Assembly (NCBI GenBank): GCA_017524615.1
Contig: JAFXVJ010000003.1
Location: 1-43,300 of the forward strand
Direction: 5' to 3'
Length of the DNA: 43,300 nucleotides
Source: Clostridia bacterium
GTDB taxonomy: Bacteria > Bacillota > Clostridia > Christensenellales > Aristaeellaceae
The position numbers and the translations under genes were made by a program. Position 1 is the stretch's first letter; each line of letters begins with the position of its first letter. Under the pieces are notes generated by a model. It had not been told where the DNA came from. It was given only the letters and a program-made list of their open reading frames with translations, and searched no databases. Of this stretch, positions 24,920-33,688 are shown piece after piece.

Positions 24920-27286
24920 ATGACAGCGGAACAGGTTTTACTGGCGCTCACCGCCATTCGCGCGCCCCAGACCCAGGATGAATACGACCTGCACGGCCTG
25001 ACGGCGGACGCCCTGCAGCGGGCGGATATTGAATTCCGTCATGAAGCGCCCTTGGCCTCCCGGTGCCGCATTGATTTCCTGTGCGGCACGGTGGGCATCG
25101 AGATCAAGCGGGGCCGGCCGGACCGGCTCGCGGTGGAAAAGCAATTGCGCCGGTATGCCGACACGGGTAAATTGACGGCGCTGATTTTGCTGTCCGAAAA
25201 AACGGTGGCCTCCCTGCCGGGGTTCCTGGGGGGCATTCCCGTTTATCCCGTGAGCCTGTACAAGCTGTGGGGCGTCGCCACGGAGGCGGGCGGCAGCGAA
25301 TCCGGCGCGGAGACGGCCGCATCGGCCGCCGATGACGTCCCGTGCCCAGATGATCCTGTGCCGTCCGGAGAGGAAGAGCCCCGCTTTGACGCTGCGGACA
25401 CGGAAGAGCAGGCGGCCGCCCCGGCCGCGGAGGACGGCCCGCGCGTTGAACCCGGCGCCGTGCCTGTCCGCCCCGGCGCGGCATATCCCGCCGCGCCGCC
25501 CCTGTCCGCCCCCGTGCCCCGGGCTGGTTTATCCCTGGAGGATCAGATCCTGAAGGATTTGTCGGAGGAGGATATCCCCCCCTTCCTGCGCGCGGTGGAG
25601 CCGGCCGCCTATTCTTACGGCACCCTCAGCTATAACGCCCGGCGGAAATGCTGGGTCATCAAGGGCGACCCCGCCGTGACAGAGCTGGCCAAGCGCCTCT
25701 TTCCCGGCACCGACGCCAAACGGGGCGAAGCCCGGTTCACCGCTCACAAACGCATCATCGGCGATGTGAACTGGCTGATGCTGCGCTATCCCCTGGAAAT
25801 CGCCGCCCGGGATCAGGCCCGGTGGGAACAGGCGCTGCGGGATGCCCGGGATTATTACCGCGCCCGGGCGCAGGCCCGCGCCGCCGCCCCCGCGCCCCAG
25901 CTGTCCCCCGCCGTGTTTTCCGGCCAGCTTCGGCCCTTCCAGCAGGCGGGTCTTTCCTGGCTGCTGCTGACGCCCCGGGCGCTGCTGGCCGATGAAATGG
26001 GCCTGGGCAAAACCGTGCAGGCCCTGGCCTGCGCGGCACAGGAGGGCGTGTTTCCCCTGCTCATCGTGCCGCCGCCTCACCTGACCCGCAACTGGATGGC
26101 GGAAACCAAGCGTTTCCTGCGCATCCAGGGGCGGGAGCCCCGGGTGCACATCATCAAGGGCCTCACTCCCTATCCCCTGCCGGAGGCGGACGTGTATATC
26201 CTGCATTATCTGCTTTTGCGCGGCTGGAAGCAGGCCCTGCCTCCTCTGCGGTTCCATACCGTTATTTTTGATGAGGTGCAGGAATTGCGCCGCACCGGCA
26301 CGGAAAAATACAGCGCCGCCAGCCTGCTTTCGGAAAGCTGCCAGCGGGTGATGGGCCTGTCCGGCACGCCCATTTACAATTACGGCAGCGAAATCTGGAA
26401 CGTGATCAACATCCTGGATTATCATTTCCTGGGGGATTGGGAAACCTTCACCCGCGAGTGGTGCATGGGCTATGGCAACAGGATCGTGCAAAAGCCCGAA
26501 TTGCTGGGAGAGCATCTTCGCCGGGAAGGGCTGATGCTGCGCCGCACCAAGCAGGAGGTGCTGCCGGAATTGCCGGAAAAGCGCCGCCTGGTGCAGGAAA
26601 TCGACGCGGACGACGCGCTGTATGTGCGGCTCATGGCCCCGGTGTGGGAAAAGCTGTATAAATGGCGGCAGGACAGGGAATTGACCGCCTCCGCCCGGGC
26701 GCTGCTGGAGGACCAGATCTCTCAGGAAGCGCGGCAGGCCACGGGGCTGGCAAAGGCCCCCTATGTGTGCCAGTTCGTGAAGGCGCTGGTGAACGCGGGA
26801 GAAAAGGTGCTTTTGTTTGCCCACCATCACGCTGTGATGGATCTGTACAAAAAAGAATTGAAAAACGAGCGGCCCGTATTCATCACCGGCCGGGAAACCG
26901 CCGCCAAAAAAGAAGAAGCGGTGGACCGCTTCATGATAGGCAAAACCGATCTGTGCGTCATTTCTCTCCGGGCGGCCAGCGGGCTGAATCTGCAGCGGGC
27001 CACCTGCGTGGTGTTCGGCGAACTGGATTGGAGCCCCGCCGTCCATTCCCAGGCGGAGGACCGGGCCCACCGCATCGGCCAAAAGGATTCCCTGCTGTGC
27101 TACTATCTGGTGTCGCCCCGGGGCAGCGACCGGGATATGCAGGAAGCCCTGGGCCTGAAGGTGAGCCAGTTTCAATTGCTCATGGGCGACACCGGCCCTT
27201 CCCAGGCCCAATCCGCCGCCGGAGCCAATTATGCCCGGGCGCACGTGGAAAGGCTGGTGCTCCGCCTGAAGGAAAAGGACGCGTAA
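24920..27286 (+). CDS. PD-(D/E)XK nuclease domain fused to SNF2-family helicase
   Basis: 788 residues in four parts. Residues 1-115 form a restriction-endonuclease-like fold: RCRIDFLCGTVGIEIKRG with Asp52, Glu61, Lys63, then a helix with Gln75. Residues about 120-205 are an acidic Ala/Pro linker. Residues 206-310 hold a small domain often found before bacterial SNF2 motors (WVIKGDPAVTELAKRLFPG, RYPLEI). Residues 335-788 are the SNF2 ATPase: DEMGLGKT (358-365), DEVQ (451-454), SGTP (481-484), RAASGLNLQRA, and QAEDRAHRIGQ near 711-721. All ATPase motifs are intact. It stands alone with its own promoter. The role may be DNA repair or defence against foreign DNA; nothing beside it decides. Confidence 0.88.
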   Translation: MTAEQVLLALTAIRAPQTQDEYDLHGLTADALQRADIEFRHEAPLASRCRIDFLCGTVGIEIKRGRPDRLAVEKQLRRYADTGKLTALILLSEKTVASLPGFLGGIPVYPVSLYKLWGVATEAGGSESGAETAASAADDVPCPDDPVPSGEEEPRFDAADTEEQAAAPAAEDGPRVEPGAVPVRPGAAYPAAPPLSAPVPRAGLSLEDQILKDLSEEDIPPFLRAVEPAAYSYGTLSYNARRKCWVIKGDPAVTELAKRLFPGTDAKRGEARFTAHKRIIGDVNWLMLRYPLEIAARDQARWEQALRDARDYYRARAQARAAAPAPQLSPAVFSGQLRPFQQAGLSWLLLTPRALLADEMGLGKTVQALACAAQEGVFPLLIVPPPHLTRNWMAETKRFLRIQGREPRVHIIKGLTPYPLPEADVYILHYLLLRGWKQALPPLRFHTVIFDEVQELRRTGTEKYSAASLLSESCQRVMGLSGTPIYNYGSEIWNVINILDYHFLGDWETFTREWCMGYGNRIVQKPELLGEHLRREGLMLRRTKQEVLPELPEKRRLVQEIDADDALYVRLMAPVWEKLYKWRQDRELTASARALLEDQISQEARQATGLAKAPYVCQFVKALVNAGEKVLLFAHHHAVMDLYKKELKNERPVFITGRETAAKKEEAVDRFMIGKTDLCVISLRAASGLNLQRATCVVFGELDWSPAVHSQAEDRAHRIGQKDSLLCYYLVSPRGSDRDMQEALGLKVSQFQLLMGDTGPSQAQSAAGANYARAHVERLVLRLKEKDA

Positions 27287-27301
27287 GGGGCCTTTCCCCC
27301 A

Positions 27302-28483
27302 TTATTCCTTTTCGCGCCGCTCCGTCAGTATGTCCCGGGCAGCCGTCAGCGCCGCGCCGTCGGGAGCGCTGCCCTGCGCCATGTCCGGCTTGCCGCCGCC
27401 CCGGGCTCCGGCGGCGCGAAGGAGCTGCGCCATATCCGTTTCCGCATCCGTGCCCCGGGCGAATACCAGCGCGCGCCCCGCGCCCTGCGGGCAGGACAGC
27501 AGCGCCACGGCCCGGAGCTCTTTTGTCAGTTCCGCCGCGGCCCGCAACAGAATATCCCGCTCCGCGAAAGCCAAATGAGCCGCGTATACGCTGCCCTGCC
27601 GCCCGGCCCGGATCACATCCAAAGCGGCCCGTGTCAGCCGCTGGGCCAGATCCTTCCGCTCGGCGGTAAAGCGCTCCTTTTCCCGGGCCAGGGCGCCCGG
27701 CGCGCCTGCCCAATCGGCGGACAGGGCGGCGGCCACCTGATCGGCGCAGGTCATCGCCTGCTGAAAAAAGCGCACCGCCCGCATGCCCGCCACAAAGCAC
27801 AGCCGCATTTTCCCCCGGGCGGGGGCCGCGGACAGGATCTTCACCGGGCCGATTTGCCCGGTGGTGGCGGGATGGGTGCCGCCGCAGGGCACCATCTCAT
27901 AATCCCCCATGGCCACGATCCGCACGTGATCCGCAACGGTGGGCCGCTTGCGCAGGGGCAGCGCCGCCAATTCCCCGGCAGACGGGAACCAGCAGCGGAT
28001 GGGGTCGTCCCGCTGCACCCGGCGGTTCACCGTATCCTCCAGCAGCTTTGTTTCCTCCGCCGTCAGGTGGGTGCGCCCATCCGGCATGTCCATATCAATG
28101 GTGCTGTTTTCCTCTCCCAGGTGCAGCCCGATGGTCACGCCTCCCAGCAGCTGCCACGCAGCCCCGGCCAGCATATGGTCCCCCGCGTGCTGCTGCATGT
28201 GATCCCAGCGCCTTTCCCAGTCGATGGTTCCATGCACTGCGGCGCCCAGGGGCGGCAGCGCCGTCACCTGATGCCACACGGCGCCCGCATCGCCCACCTG
28301 CACGTCAGTCACCGCTGCCGCGCCGCCGTCCCACACCAGTTTCCCGGTGTCATGGGGCTGCCCGCCGGACGTGGGATAAAAGGCCGAACGGTCCAGGGCA
28401 ATCCAGTTATCAGCCCGGACCGCCGTTACAGCGGCGTCAAATTCCCGCATATAGGAATGATCGTAATAAAGCCGTTCCGTCAT
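27302..28483 (-). CDS. Alanyl-tRNA editing protein AlaX (long form with DHHA1 domain)
   Basis: Trans-editing enzyme that removes serine or glycine wrongly attached to tRNA-Ala. 393 residues: AlaRS-like editing core with zinc ligands His99 and His103 (QQHAGDHML) and Cys200 and His204 (CGGTHPATTG), the DxxxFYPTSGGQPHDTG segment at 31-47, a coiled stretch (about 245-290) and a C-terminal DHHA1-type domain ending in GARGGGKPDMAQG. No aminoacylation domain is present, so it is AlaX and not AlaRS. Convergent with the SNF2 gene at 15 bases; no good terminator seen between them. Confidence 0.93.
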   Translation of the reverse strand: MTERLYYDHSYMREFDAAVTAVRADNWIALDRSAFYPTSGGQPHDTGKLVWDGGAAAVTDVQVGDAGAVWHQVTALPPLGAAVHGTIDWERRWDHMQQHAGDHMLAGAAWQLLGGVTIGLHLGEENSTIDMDMPDGRTHLTAEETKLLEDTVNRRVQRDDPIRCWFPSAGELAALPLRKRPTVADHVRIVAMGDYEMVPCGGTHPATTGQIGPVKILSAAPARGKMRLCFVAGMRAVRFFQQAMTCADQVAAALSADWAGAPGALAREKERFTAERKDLAQRLTRAALDVIRAGRQGSVYAAHLAFAERDILLRAAAELTKELRAVALLSCPQGAGRALVFARGTDAETDMAQLLRAAGARGGGKPDMAQGSAPDGAALTAARDILTERREKE

Positions 28484-28676
28484 ACTGCCCGTCCTTTCCG
28501 CACGGATAAACGTATCCGGGCGTGTTCATGCCGCCCGGAATGAGGGATGCCAGGATGTTTTTTCGCCAGCCGAGGCGCGTTTCCGGAGGATAGCCGGACC
28601 GTTTTCCTAAAAAGCGCAGCAGGGCATGACAGAAAAACGGCCGAAAATTTCCTTTGCCCGGCCGCGTGAACACGCG

Positions 28677-29591
28677 CTAATCCCGGCTCATCAGCTGCGT
28701 CCGGGCATCCTCAAAGTACCGGATCAGCCGCCGCCCGATCACCACGGACTGCTCCACCGCCAGATACTTCAGATCCTGGGGCAGATACCGGCCGAATTCC
28801 TGGATTTCGTAGGTCAGATCGCCCGTATAGCCGCTTTCCGCAAGCCCGTACATGGCCTCCTGCCAGTCGATGGCGCCGAAAAAAGGCAGGAAATGCTCGT
28901 CGCACGTTCCGTGATTATCCTGCACATGAACGGCCTTCACCCGCCGGCCCAGGGCATTCAGGTTCTGCCGATGGCGTCCGCCGGTCAGGTTGGCATGGCC
29001 GAAATCATAGCAGACGCCCACGTATCGCTCATCAGCAAAAGCGTCGCACAGATCGGCCAATTCGTACACAGAAGCGCAGTAGATCCGCTGGACGGGCATC
29101 AACGGGCGGTACTCAAAATCATTCTCCAAGGCAATGCCCACCCCCTCCGCCCGGGCCAATTCCACATGCGGGGCAAAATAGTCCAGGTTCCGCTGCTTCG
29201 ATATGCGCATATCCTGGCCGGCTTCATACACCGTGCCGGGATGGGTGACCGCCCAGCGCGCCCCCAGCATGCCGCTCGCCCGGATGCAGCGGCGGATCAG
29301 CTCCTCCATCAGCGCCGCCTTTTCCGGTTCATTCCGGCCAAAAATATCATAGTAGGGCAAATGGGACTGATTGAAGCGAATGCCCCTTTCCCGGGCGTAC
29401 TGACCGATGTGCTTCACATAATCCTGCCAGCCGTCCCCCCGCAGGGGCGAATCGGGATTCATGGCCATGCACCAATTGATATCCAGCACCTGATAGCCCG
29501 CCCTGGCGCACACGTCGATGGAGAATTCCACCGGCAGCCGCTGCCGGCCCCGCTGAAAGGCGCAGATGTTGGTGGAGGTAGACAGCCGCAC
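28677..29591 (-). CDS. Sugar phosphate isomerase/epimerase-like TIM barrel (AP endonuclease 2 family)
   Basis: 304 residues from GTG 29589-29591, chosen because GAGGAGG lies eight bases upstream; the GTG three codons earlier touches that site. Xylose-isomerase-like barrel with metal-ligand type segments: GIALENDFEYRP, VGVCYDFGHAN, VKAVHVQDNHG and LTYEIQEFG. Such proteins isomerise or epimerise sugars and polyols; the exact substrate cannot be read. It is the last gene of the importer operon, 117 bases after the binding protein, so it probably works on the imported compound. Confidence 0.85.
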   Translation of the reverse strand: MRLSTSTNICAFQRGRQRLPVEFSIDVCARAGYQVLDINWCMAMNPDSPLRGDGWQDYVKHIGQYARERGIRFNQSHLPYYDIFGRNEPEKAALMEELIRRCIRASGMLGARWAVTHPGTVYEAGQDMRISKQRNLDYFAPHVELARAEGVGIALENDFEYRPLMPVQRIYCASVYELADLCDAFADERYVGVCYDFGHANLTGGRHRQNLNALGRRVKAVHVQDNHGTCDEHFLPFFGAIDWQEAMYGLAESGYTGDLTYEIQEFGRYLPQDLKYLAVEQSVVIGRRLIRYFEDARTQLMSRD

Positions 29592-29708
29592 AGAAACCAC
29601 CTCCTCTGTTATCGTGCCGCACCAGATGAAAAGAGAAATTTCCGGGAGGAACCGCCCTTTGTCTCCGAAGCGCGGCCCTTCCGTCTTTTATTATGTGTTT
29701 TCCCGTCC

Positions 29709-31028
29709 TCACGGATTGGCTTGGGCGTACTGGTACAGCAGGCCGCCCAGCTCGTCGGCCATGATGCCGGCGGTCTCCTGGGGGCTCATATCGTCGTCCA
29801 GCATATCGGAGATGCAATTCTGGATGGTATAATAGAAATCCGCTGCGGGGCCCACGGTGACGGACCGCATGTCCGCCGGCGTGACGGCCAGCTGCTCCAG
29901 CGCCACGCCATATTGCGGATACCGGGCGATCAGCTGCTGATACACTTCCTCTTCCACCGCAGCCTGGTTGGAGGGGATATAGCCCGTGCCCACCGCGAAA
30001 TCGGCCTGCACCGCCGCGCCGGTCAGATACCTGACCAGCTCCCGCGCGGCGGCCCGGCGCTCCGCGCTGCCGTGATCGAACATCACCAGGCAGCTGCCGG
30101 ATACGGTGGCGCCGAAGGAGGCGTCATCGTCGACCTTGGGATAATACCCCACGCCCAGTTCAAACGCGCCGTCCACCCGGTTCAGCACCGCCGTCACATT
30201 GGAGGAGGAACCGGTCATCAGCGCCAACTGGCCGGTGACAAAGGAATCGGTGGAGCCGGACACGTTTTTCAGCGCCCCCGCCCGGTACAATTCCTTCCAC
30301 GCGGTCAGGAACGCCTCCAGCGCGCCGTTTTCGATGCAGTCCAGTTCCGTGGCCGACGCCTCGGATCCATTCCGGAAATTCACCACATAGCTGCCCATCT
30401 GGCCCAGCCAGTTGGCCAGGGTGGGGGTGTTGGGCACGGCGGCATAGGGCGTCAGCTCCCGCCCGTCCGCAGTGGTCTTGGGCAGGGCAGCGGCCAGGGC
30501 GATGATGTCCCGGAAGGTCCGGGGCGCGGCTGCCCCCACGCTGTCCAGCAGGGTTTTGTTGTAGTAGAGGAGCGTGGTCGATGTGGCAAAAGGCCATCCC
30601 AGCTGCACCCCGGCAAAATTCCAGTTGCCCAGGGCGGCGGGCAGCAGATCGTCCGCAAGGAAGGCCGCGTCCTCCGCCGCGGCGTCATCAGCGGTATAGG
30701 CCACGCCGGAGGCGTAATAATTCACCTTGCCCGTGGCATCCAGCTGCATCACGTCGGGCAGGGTATCGTAGCTTTTTCCGCTGAGCATGTTATTCATTTT
30801 GTTTACGGATTCGGCGTACTGACCCTGATACACCAGTTCCACCTCAATGCCCTTGTCCCGGCCCACCGTGGCGTTGAAATCACGGATATAGCCTTCGATC
30901 AGCACCCCCGCCTCCTCGGACATGGAATGCCAAAAAATGATTTTGACGGTTTCCTCCGCCGAAACGCAGCCGGTCATGCAGACCGCCAGCAGCAGGGCCA
31001 TCGCCAGGCAAAGCAGCTTTTTCATCAT
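29709..31028 (-). CDS. Lipoprotein substrate-binding protein of a carbohydrate/glycerophosphate ABC importer (UgpB-like)
   Basis: 439 residues. Lipoprotein signal with the lipobox MTGC at 18-21, so it is anchored outside the cell. Early segments IIFWHSMSEEAGVLIEGYIRDFN, VYQGQYAES and GWPFATSTTLLYYNK follow the UgpB pattern, the receptor for sn-glycerol 3-phosphate or its diesters, but related proteins bind sugars, so the ligand is inferred only. Start chosen at ATG 31026-31028 with AAGGAG upstream; the much longer open frame upstream is an artefact. Third gene of the operon, 26 bases after the second permease. Confidence 0.9.
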   Translation of the reverse strand: MMKKLLCLAMALLLAVCMTGCVSAEETVKIIFWHSMSEEAGVLIEGYIRDFNATVGRDKGIEVELVYQGQYAESVNKMNNMLSGKSYDTLPDVMQLDATGKVNYYASGVAYTADDAAAEDAAFLADDLLPAALGNWNFAGVQLGWPFATSTTLLYYNKTLLDSVGAAAPRTFRDIIALAAALPKTTADGRELTPYAAVPNTPTLANWLGQMGSYVVNFRNGSEASATELDCIENGALEAFLTAWKELYRAGALKNVSGSTDSFVTGQLALMTGSSSNVTAVLNRVDGAFELGVGYYPKVDDDASFGATVSGSCLVMFDHGSAERRAAARELVRYLTGAAVQADFAVGTGYIPSNQAAVEEEVYQQLIARYPQYGVALEQLAVTPADMRSVTVGPAADFYYTIQNCISDMLDDDMSPQETAGIMADELGGLLYQYAQANP

Positions 31029-31054
31029 TTCAGTTTCTCCTTTCCAACAGTCGG

Positions 31055-31888
31055 TCAGCCTTCCGCATCGCTGACCATCCCCCGGGTGATGCTCTTGCGC
31101 AGGAGCAAAAACAGCAGGAAGGCAGGCACCAGGGAAATGGCCACGCCGGCCAGCACCTGATGGTAATTGGTGCCTTCCACGGTGGTGAGCATGGTGATAC
31201 CCACCTGAATGGTGCGCATGTCGTTGTGATTGGTGACCAGCAGGGGCCACAGATAGGTGTTCCACAGGGCCACAAAACCCTGCACATACAGCATCACCAG
31301 CAGCGGCCGGCTGACCGGCAGCAGGATGCTGACCAGGAACCGGATGTCCCCGCAGCCGTCCATCTGGGCGGCATCGCGCAGGGAACGCGGGGAGGACAGG
31401 AAATGCTGCCGCAGCATGAACATCTGGCTGGCCCCCACAAAGGATACGATGGCCATGCCCAGATAATTGTCCAGCAGCCCCAGGCGCGCCACTGTCTGAT
31501 AGTTGGTAACGATCATGGTATCCGCCGGCAGCATCATGGTGGCCAGGATGAAGATGAACAGCGCCTTTTTCCCTTTGAATTCAAAGAACACAAAGGCGTA
31601 AGCCGCCAGCACCGCAAAGGACAGGCGCACCGTGGTGCCCAGCACCGCCACGATCAGGGAATTGAGAAAAAACCGCAGCACCGGCACCATGGCCCACACG
31701 GCCTCAAAGTTTTTCGTGTAGGAAAAGCTGCGGGGCAGCAGCGTGGGCGGATAGGCGGAAAACTCCGCCTCGCTTTTGAACGCGCCCATCACGCCGTACA
31801 CCAGCGGAAAAATCACCAGCAGCCCCGCCGCCAGCGCCAGCAGGGACATCACGGCGTTCACCGTCCGCTTTTTCACGCCCGCGTTCAC
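31055..31888 (-). CDS. Carbohydrate ABC transporter permease (UgpE/MalG-like)
   Basis: 277 residues, six membrane spans. Typical segments: PLVYGVMGAFKSEAEF, FLNSLIVAVLG, ATMMLPADTMIVTNYQTV, and the cytoplasmic EAA-like loop DAAQMDGCG (172-180) that contacts the ATPase. The GTG start (31886-31888) overlaps the TGA of the upstream permease (31885-31887) and has GGGGGAG upstream, which settles the start. No ATPase gene is in the operon, so it should use a shared MsiK-type ATPase encoded elsewhere (inference). Confidence 0.92.
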   Translation of the reverse strand: MNAGVKKRTVNAVMSLLALAAGLLVIFPLVYGVMGAFKSEAEFSAYPPTLLPRSFSYTKNFEAVWAMVPVLRFFLNSLIVAVLGTTVRLSFAVLAAYAFVFFEFKGKKALFIFILATMMLPADTMIVTNYQTVARLGLLDNYLGMAIVSFVGASQMFMLRQHFLSSPRSLRDAAQMDGCGDIRFLVSILLPVSRPLLVMLYVQGFVALWNTYLWPLLVTNHNDMRTIQVGITMLTTVEGTNYHQVLAGVAISLVPAFLLFLLLRKSITRGMVSDAEG

Positions 31889-32787
31889 TGGTAACTCCCC
31901 CTTTTGCCCTCCAGCCAGAATCCCAGCACGGTAAAGGTCAGCGTCAGGAAAAAGGTCACCAGGCTGACGCAGGCCGCCAGGCCATAGTTTGCGGAGGAAT
32001 AGCCCGAGGAATACATCATGTAGATCAGCGTGGTGGTGGCGCGGAGCGAGGAGGTGCCCTGGGTGAGGATGATCACCGGCCCGCTGGTCATCATGGCCTG
32101 CACCATGTTGGTGCACGCCACGTAAAACAGCGTGGGGACGATCAGGGGCAATTGCACCCGGAAAAACCGGGACAGCGGCCCCGCGCCATCCAAAGTGGCC
32201 GCCTCCAGGATGCCGGAGGGGATGCTGCGCAGCGCCGACAGGAAAAGGAGAAAATTGAACCCCAGACCCATCCACACCGTCAGCATCAGGATGCCGTACA
32301 TGGCGGTGTTTTTATCGGTGTACCAGCCGATGTTCAGCCCCAGCGCATAATTGAAGTATCCTACCGTGGGATTGAGCAGCACCTTGAAAACCAGGCCGGC
32401 CGACGCCATCGAAACAGCGATGGGCACCGAAAACAGCGTTTCATTCACGGCGCTGAGGTGCCTTCTTTTCCACACCAGCAGCGCCATGCCCAGCGTCAGC
32501 GCCACCGTCGCCGGCACGTTGATCAGCATCAGGCGCAGGGTGTTTTCCAGCGCGATTTTGAAATCCCGCCGGGAAAACAGATAAGAAAAATTGTCCGTTC
32601 CGGCGAATCCCACGATCTCGCCCTTGAAATTCACCTGGCTGAAGGCGTACAGAAAGGTTTTGAAAAAAGGGTAGTATACAAAGCCCACCGCGAACGTCAA
32701 AATGGGCAGCAGGAATAAATAGGGCTTTAGCTGCTGCCGAATCGGCTTCCGGCGGCGCAGGTCAGCCGCATGGGCATCGCTTGGCAT
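31885..32787 (-). CDS. Carbohydrate ABC transporter permease (UgpA/MalF-like)
   Basis: 300 residues with six membrane spans; starts with a charged cytoplasmic stretch then KPYLFLLPILTFAVGFVYYPFF. Conserved PTVGYFNYALGLN and the EAA loop EAATLDGAGPLSRFF (195-209). Forms a heterodimer with the overlapping UgpE-like gene. First gene of the importer operon, with a promoter about 100 bases upstream. Confidence 0.93.
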   Translation of the reverse strand: MPSDAHAADLRRRKPIRQQLKPYLFLLPILTFAVGFVYYPFFKTFLYAFSQVNFKGEIVGFAGTDNFSYLFSRRDFKIALENTLRLMLINVPATVALTLGMALLVWKRRHLSAVNETLFSVPIAVSMASAGLVFKVLLNPTVGYFNYALGLNIGWYTDKNTAMYGILMLTVWMGLGFNFLLFLSALRSIPSGILEAATLDGAGPLSRFFRVQLPLIVPTLFYVACTNMVQAMMTSGPVIILTQGTSSLRATTTLIYMMYSSGYSSANYGLAACVSLVTFFLTLTFTVLGFWLEGKRGSYQ

Positions 32788-32882
32788 GGCTCCCCTCCTT
32801 TCCGTACGGCGCTCTCATGAAATCCCCCGCTGTTCGCGGCCCGGCTGACCGGGCCATCAGCCTGCGGCGGATCTCCTCAACA

Positions 32883-32911
32883 ATTATATCATCAGCATCC
32901 CGGAAAGTAAA
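32883..32911 (-). promoter_or_regulatory. Promoter of the UgpABE-like operon
   Basis: Minus strand: -35 TTTACT (32906-32911), 17-base spacer, -10 TATAAT (32883-32888). No operator could be recognised. Confidence 0.6.
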
Positions 32912-33039
32912 TGAACCCAAAACGGTTTTTCTTGGCTTTTGATAAACAGCATCGGGAAATACTTCATTGTAGGGATATCATACTGTTCGCGTTCTAAAAC
33001 ACAATTCGCAAAGAGTGAGATAAGAACAGGAGGCCGAGG

Positions 33040-33408
33040 CAGGGGCCTGCGCGGCCCCTGAACCCCGCGCCAGGGGATGATCCCCTGGACCCACTCCTCG
33101 CGAAATTGCTTGATCGGTAAAACCAAGGAATCGTCGCGTGTTACGCTGGAATTACAGAAAGCTTGAGAGCTTCTGGCCCAATGAAAGCCGGGAAAATCCC
33201 CAGGGAAAAGCGAGCTTTTCCATGGGGATGGTTCCCCGGCTTTCCCCGGATGCATCGCATCCGGGATGGCCGCTTTCAGCGGCCGGGCCAGAAGCTATAC
33301 GATGACCACCGCCGTTATAGCGCCCTTTCTGGTTCTCTTTCGGGCTTCGAAAGAGAACGCCCCGTCGTCCCTTTGCTCTTTTTTTCATCCTTGCCAATTT
33401 GGATCTTA
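33040..33408. repeat. Dispersed structured repeat A, copy 2
   Basis: Matches 1-342 from 33062 on and reveals the left end missing there: a GGGGCC-tgcgc-GGCCCC hairpin at 33042-33058. The same stems recur: outer AGCTTCTGGCCC / GGGCCAGAAGCT (33168-33180 and 33285-33297), inner AAAGCCGGG / CCCGGCTTT, central hairpin AAAAGCGAGCTTTT, two short palindromes, and GTTCTCTTTCG / CGAAAGAGAAC. The 3' end runs directly into repeat B copy 2. No gene. Confidence 0.85.
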
Positions 33409-33558
33409 AATCTTAACAGATTTGGGATGGATTTTTGTTCTGGCTAAGCGGAACGAAGGGTGGCGCCGCAGCGCTGCGTTGACCGGAGTGACGCACTGCC
33501 AGAATGTAAATGACGTCCAAAGATGTAAGATTTTTGAAGAAGAACAGTATTACTGTTC
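33404..33558. repeat. Repeat B, copy 2
   Basis: About 147 bp similar to 15747-15908. Ends pair imperfectly (AAATCTTA...AGATTTGGGA with TCCAAAGATGTAAGATTT). The inner stem is TTCTGGC / GCCAGAA where copy 1 has CCCTGGC / GCCAGGG, and the innermost hairpin is TGCGT / ACGCA where copy 1 has GCGTTG / CAACGC. An added perfect palindrome GAACAGTA-T-TACTGTTC closes it (33542-33558). Confidence 0.75.
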
Positions 33559-33588
33559 AGTCCTGGAACAGCGAAACAGCAGCATACG

Positions 33589-33628
33589 AAAAGCCCGGCA
33601 AATCATGGACTTTCCTGACTTGCCGGGC
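33589..33628 (-). terminator. Terminator of the MFS exporter gene
   Basis: Stem GCCCGGCAA (33593-33601) / TTGCCGGGC (33620-33628), followed on the minus strand by TTTTCG. Confidence 0.8.
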
Positions 33629-33688
33629 AATTTCATTTGGACAGAAACCCTAAGAATGATACCATGTGGCCAAACGTCCGCGGTCACA

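Noticed and set aside
28484-28676. Possible small gene between AlaX and the isomerase
   Set aside because: Only short unsupported frames without ribosome sites; I see nothing else in this gap.
29709-31265. Extended N-terminus of the UgpB-like protein
   Set aside because: The 79 upstream codons are His/Gly-rich shadow of the permease gene; the lipoprotein signal with a good ribosome site starts at 31028.
32884-33447. Short open frames within repeat A copy 2 on both strands
   Set aside because: They differ in frame or are broken in copy 1, and the block is explained by conserved stems instead of codons.
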